Source: Bacillota bacterium (GTDB lineage: Bacteria; Bacillota; Clostridia; Lachnospirales; Lachnospiraceae). From it: a DNA stretch of 13,812 nt. The position numbers were made by a program, and so were the translations under genes. Every line of letters starts with the position of its first letter. The first letter of the stretch is position 1. Shown one piece after another: positions 13,721 through 13,812 of this stretch. The stretch lies in NCBI GenBank assembly GCA_023387655.1, contig JAEWHR010000232.1:1-13812 (forward strand), in the 5' to 3' direction. The notes under the pieces are model-generated. The model was not told the origin of the DNA, ran no database searches, and saw only the letters and a program-made list of their open reading frames with translations.

Positions 13721-13812
13721 ATGAATCTTGGTGAAAGAATATATAAACTTCGAAGTGAGAGAAACTTATCTCAAGATGACCTTGCTGAGATATTAGATGT
13801 TTCAAGGCAAAC
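13721..13812 (+). CDS. XRE-family helix-turn-helix regulator (N-terminal part, cut by window end)
   Basis: Only 30 codons are inside the window: MNLGERIYKLRSERNLSQDD and LAEILDVSRQ. This is the start of an HTH_3/Cro-CI type DNA-binding domain (LGERIYxLRxxxxLSQxxLAxxLxVSRQ), common in Clostridia regulators that continue with a second helix pair and a variable C-terminal domain. The ATG follows AAGGAG at 9 nt and an extended -10 promoter. It diverges from the ABC operon and could control it or the repeats between them, but nothing in the visible part shows that. Confidence 0.85.
   Translation, partial: MNLGERIYKLRSERNLSQDDLAEILDVSRQ

Overview
The window looks like chromosomal DNA from a low-GC Clostridia, most plausibly a Lachnospiraceae relative of Lachnoclostridium. 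The reasons are the AT-rich intergenic DNA, the AGGAGG-type ribosome sites, a T-box-controlled prolyl-tRNA synthetase and a Firmicutes-type Xer recombinase. The assignment rests on family resemblance read by eye, not on a search.

Left part (1-5933) is mostly ordinary housekeeping DNA on the minus strand. It holds proS with its own promoter and a full proline T-box leader, a PLP-dependent threonine aldolase-like enzyme with a clear promoter, an ArsB/NhaD/SLC13-type permease behind a long unexplained leader with several hairpins, and a DUF2500 membrane-anchored protein. A short open stretch at 3459-3602 looks like decayed coding DNA. Two apparent N-terminal extensions are artefacts: 77 codons in front of proS are the T-box RNA, and 16 codons in front of the aldolase overlap its promoter.

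Middle part (6168-8075) starts with a plus-strand XerS-like tyrosine recombinase that has all catalytic residues. It is followed by about 850 bp of decayed zinc-ribbon (DUF4379-like) coding DNA: a fragment without an ATG that breaks off inside its last zinc knuckle, and two tiny open reading frames that carry the missing C-terminal knuckle and a basic tail.

Right part (8076-13084) is a two-gene minus-strand operon of large ABC exporters, each an ATPase fused to an FtsX/MacB-like permease. It is followed by 636 bp of repeat-rich non-coding DNA and the start of a plus-strand XRE-family regulator that runs off the window end.

The most unusual signal is a set of related repeats on both sides of the ABC operon. 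These are a zinc-ribbon tail with a GAGTGC hairpin or half-hairpin (three copies), eight copies of a 13-14 bp ACTTTATT-centred motif, an exact 17 bp repeat about 6.2 kb apart, and an exact 13 bp direct repeat immediately flanking the ABC operon. Together they suggest that the exporter is an accessory cassette placed in a repeat-containing, recombinase-adjacent locus. That history is an inference.
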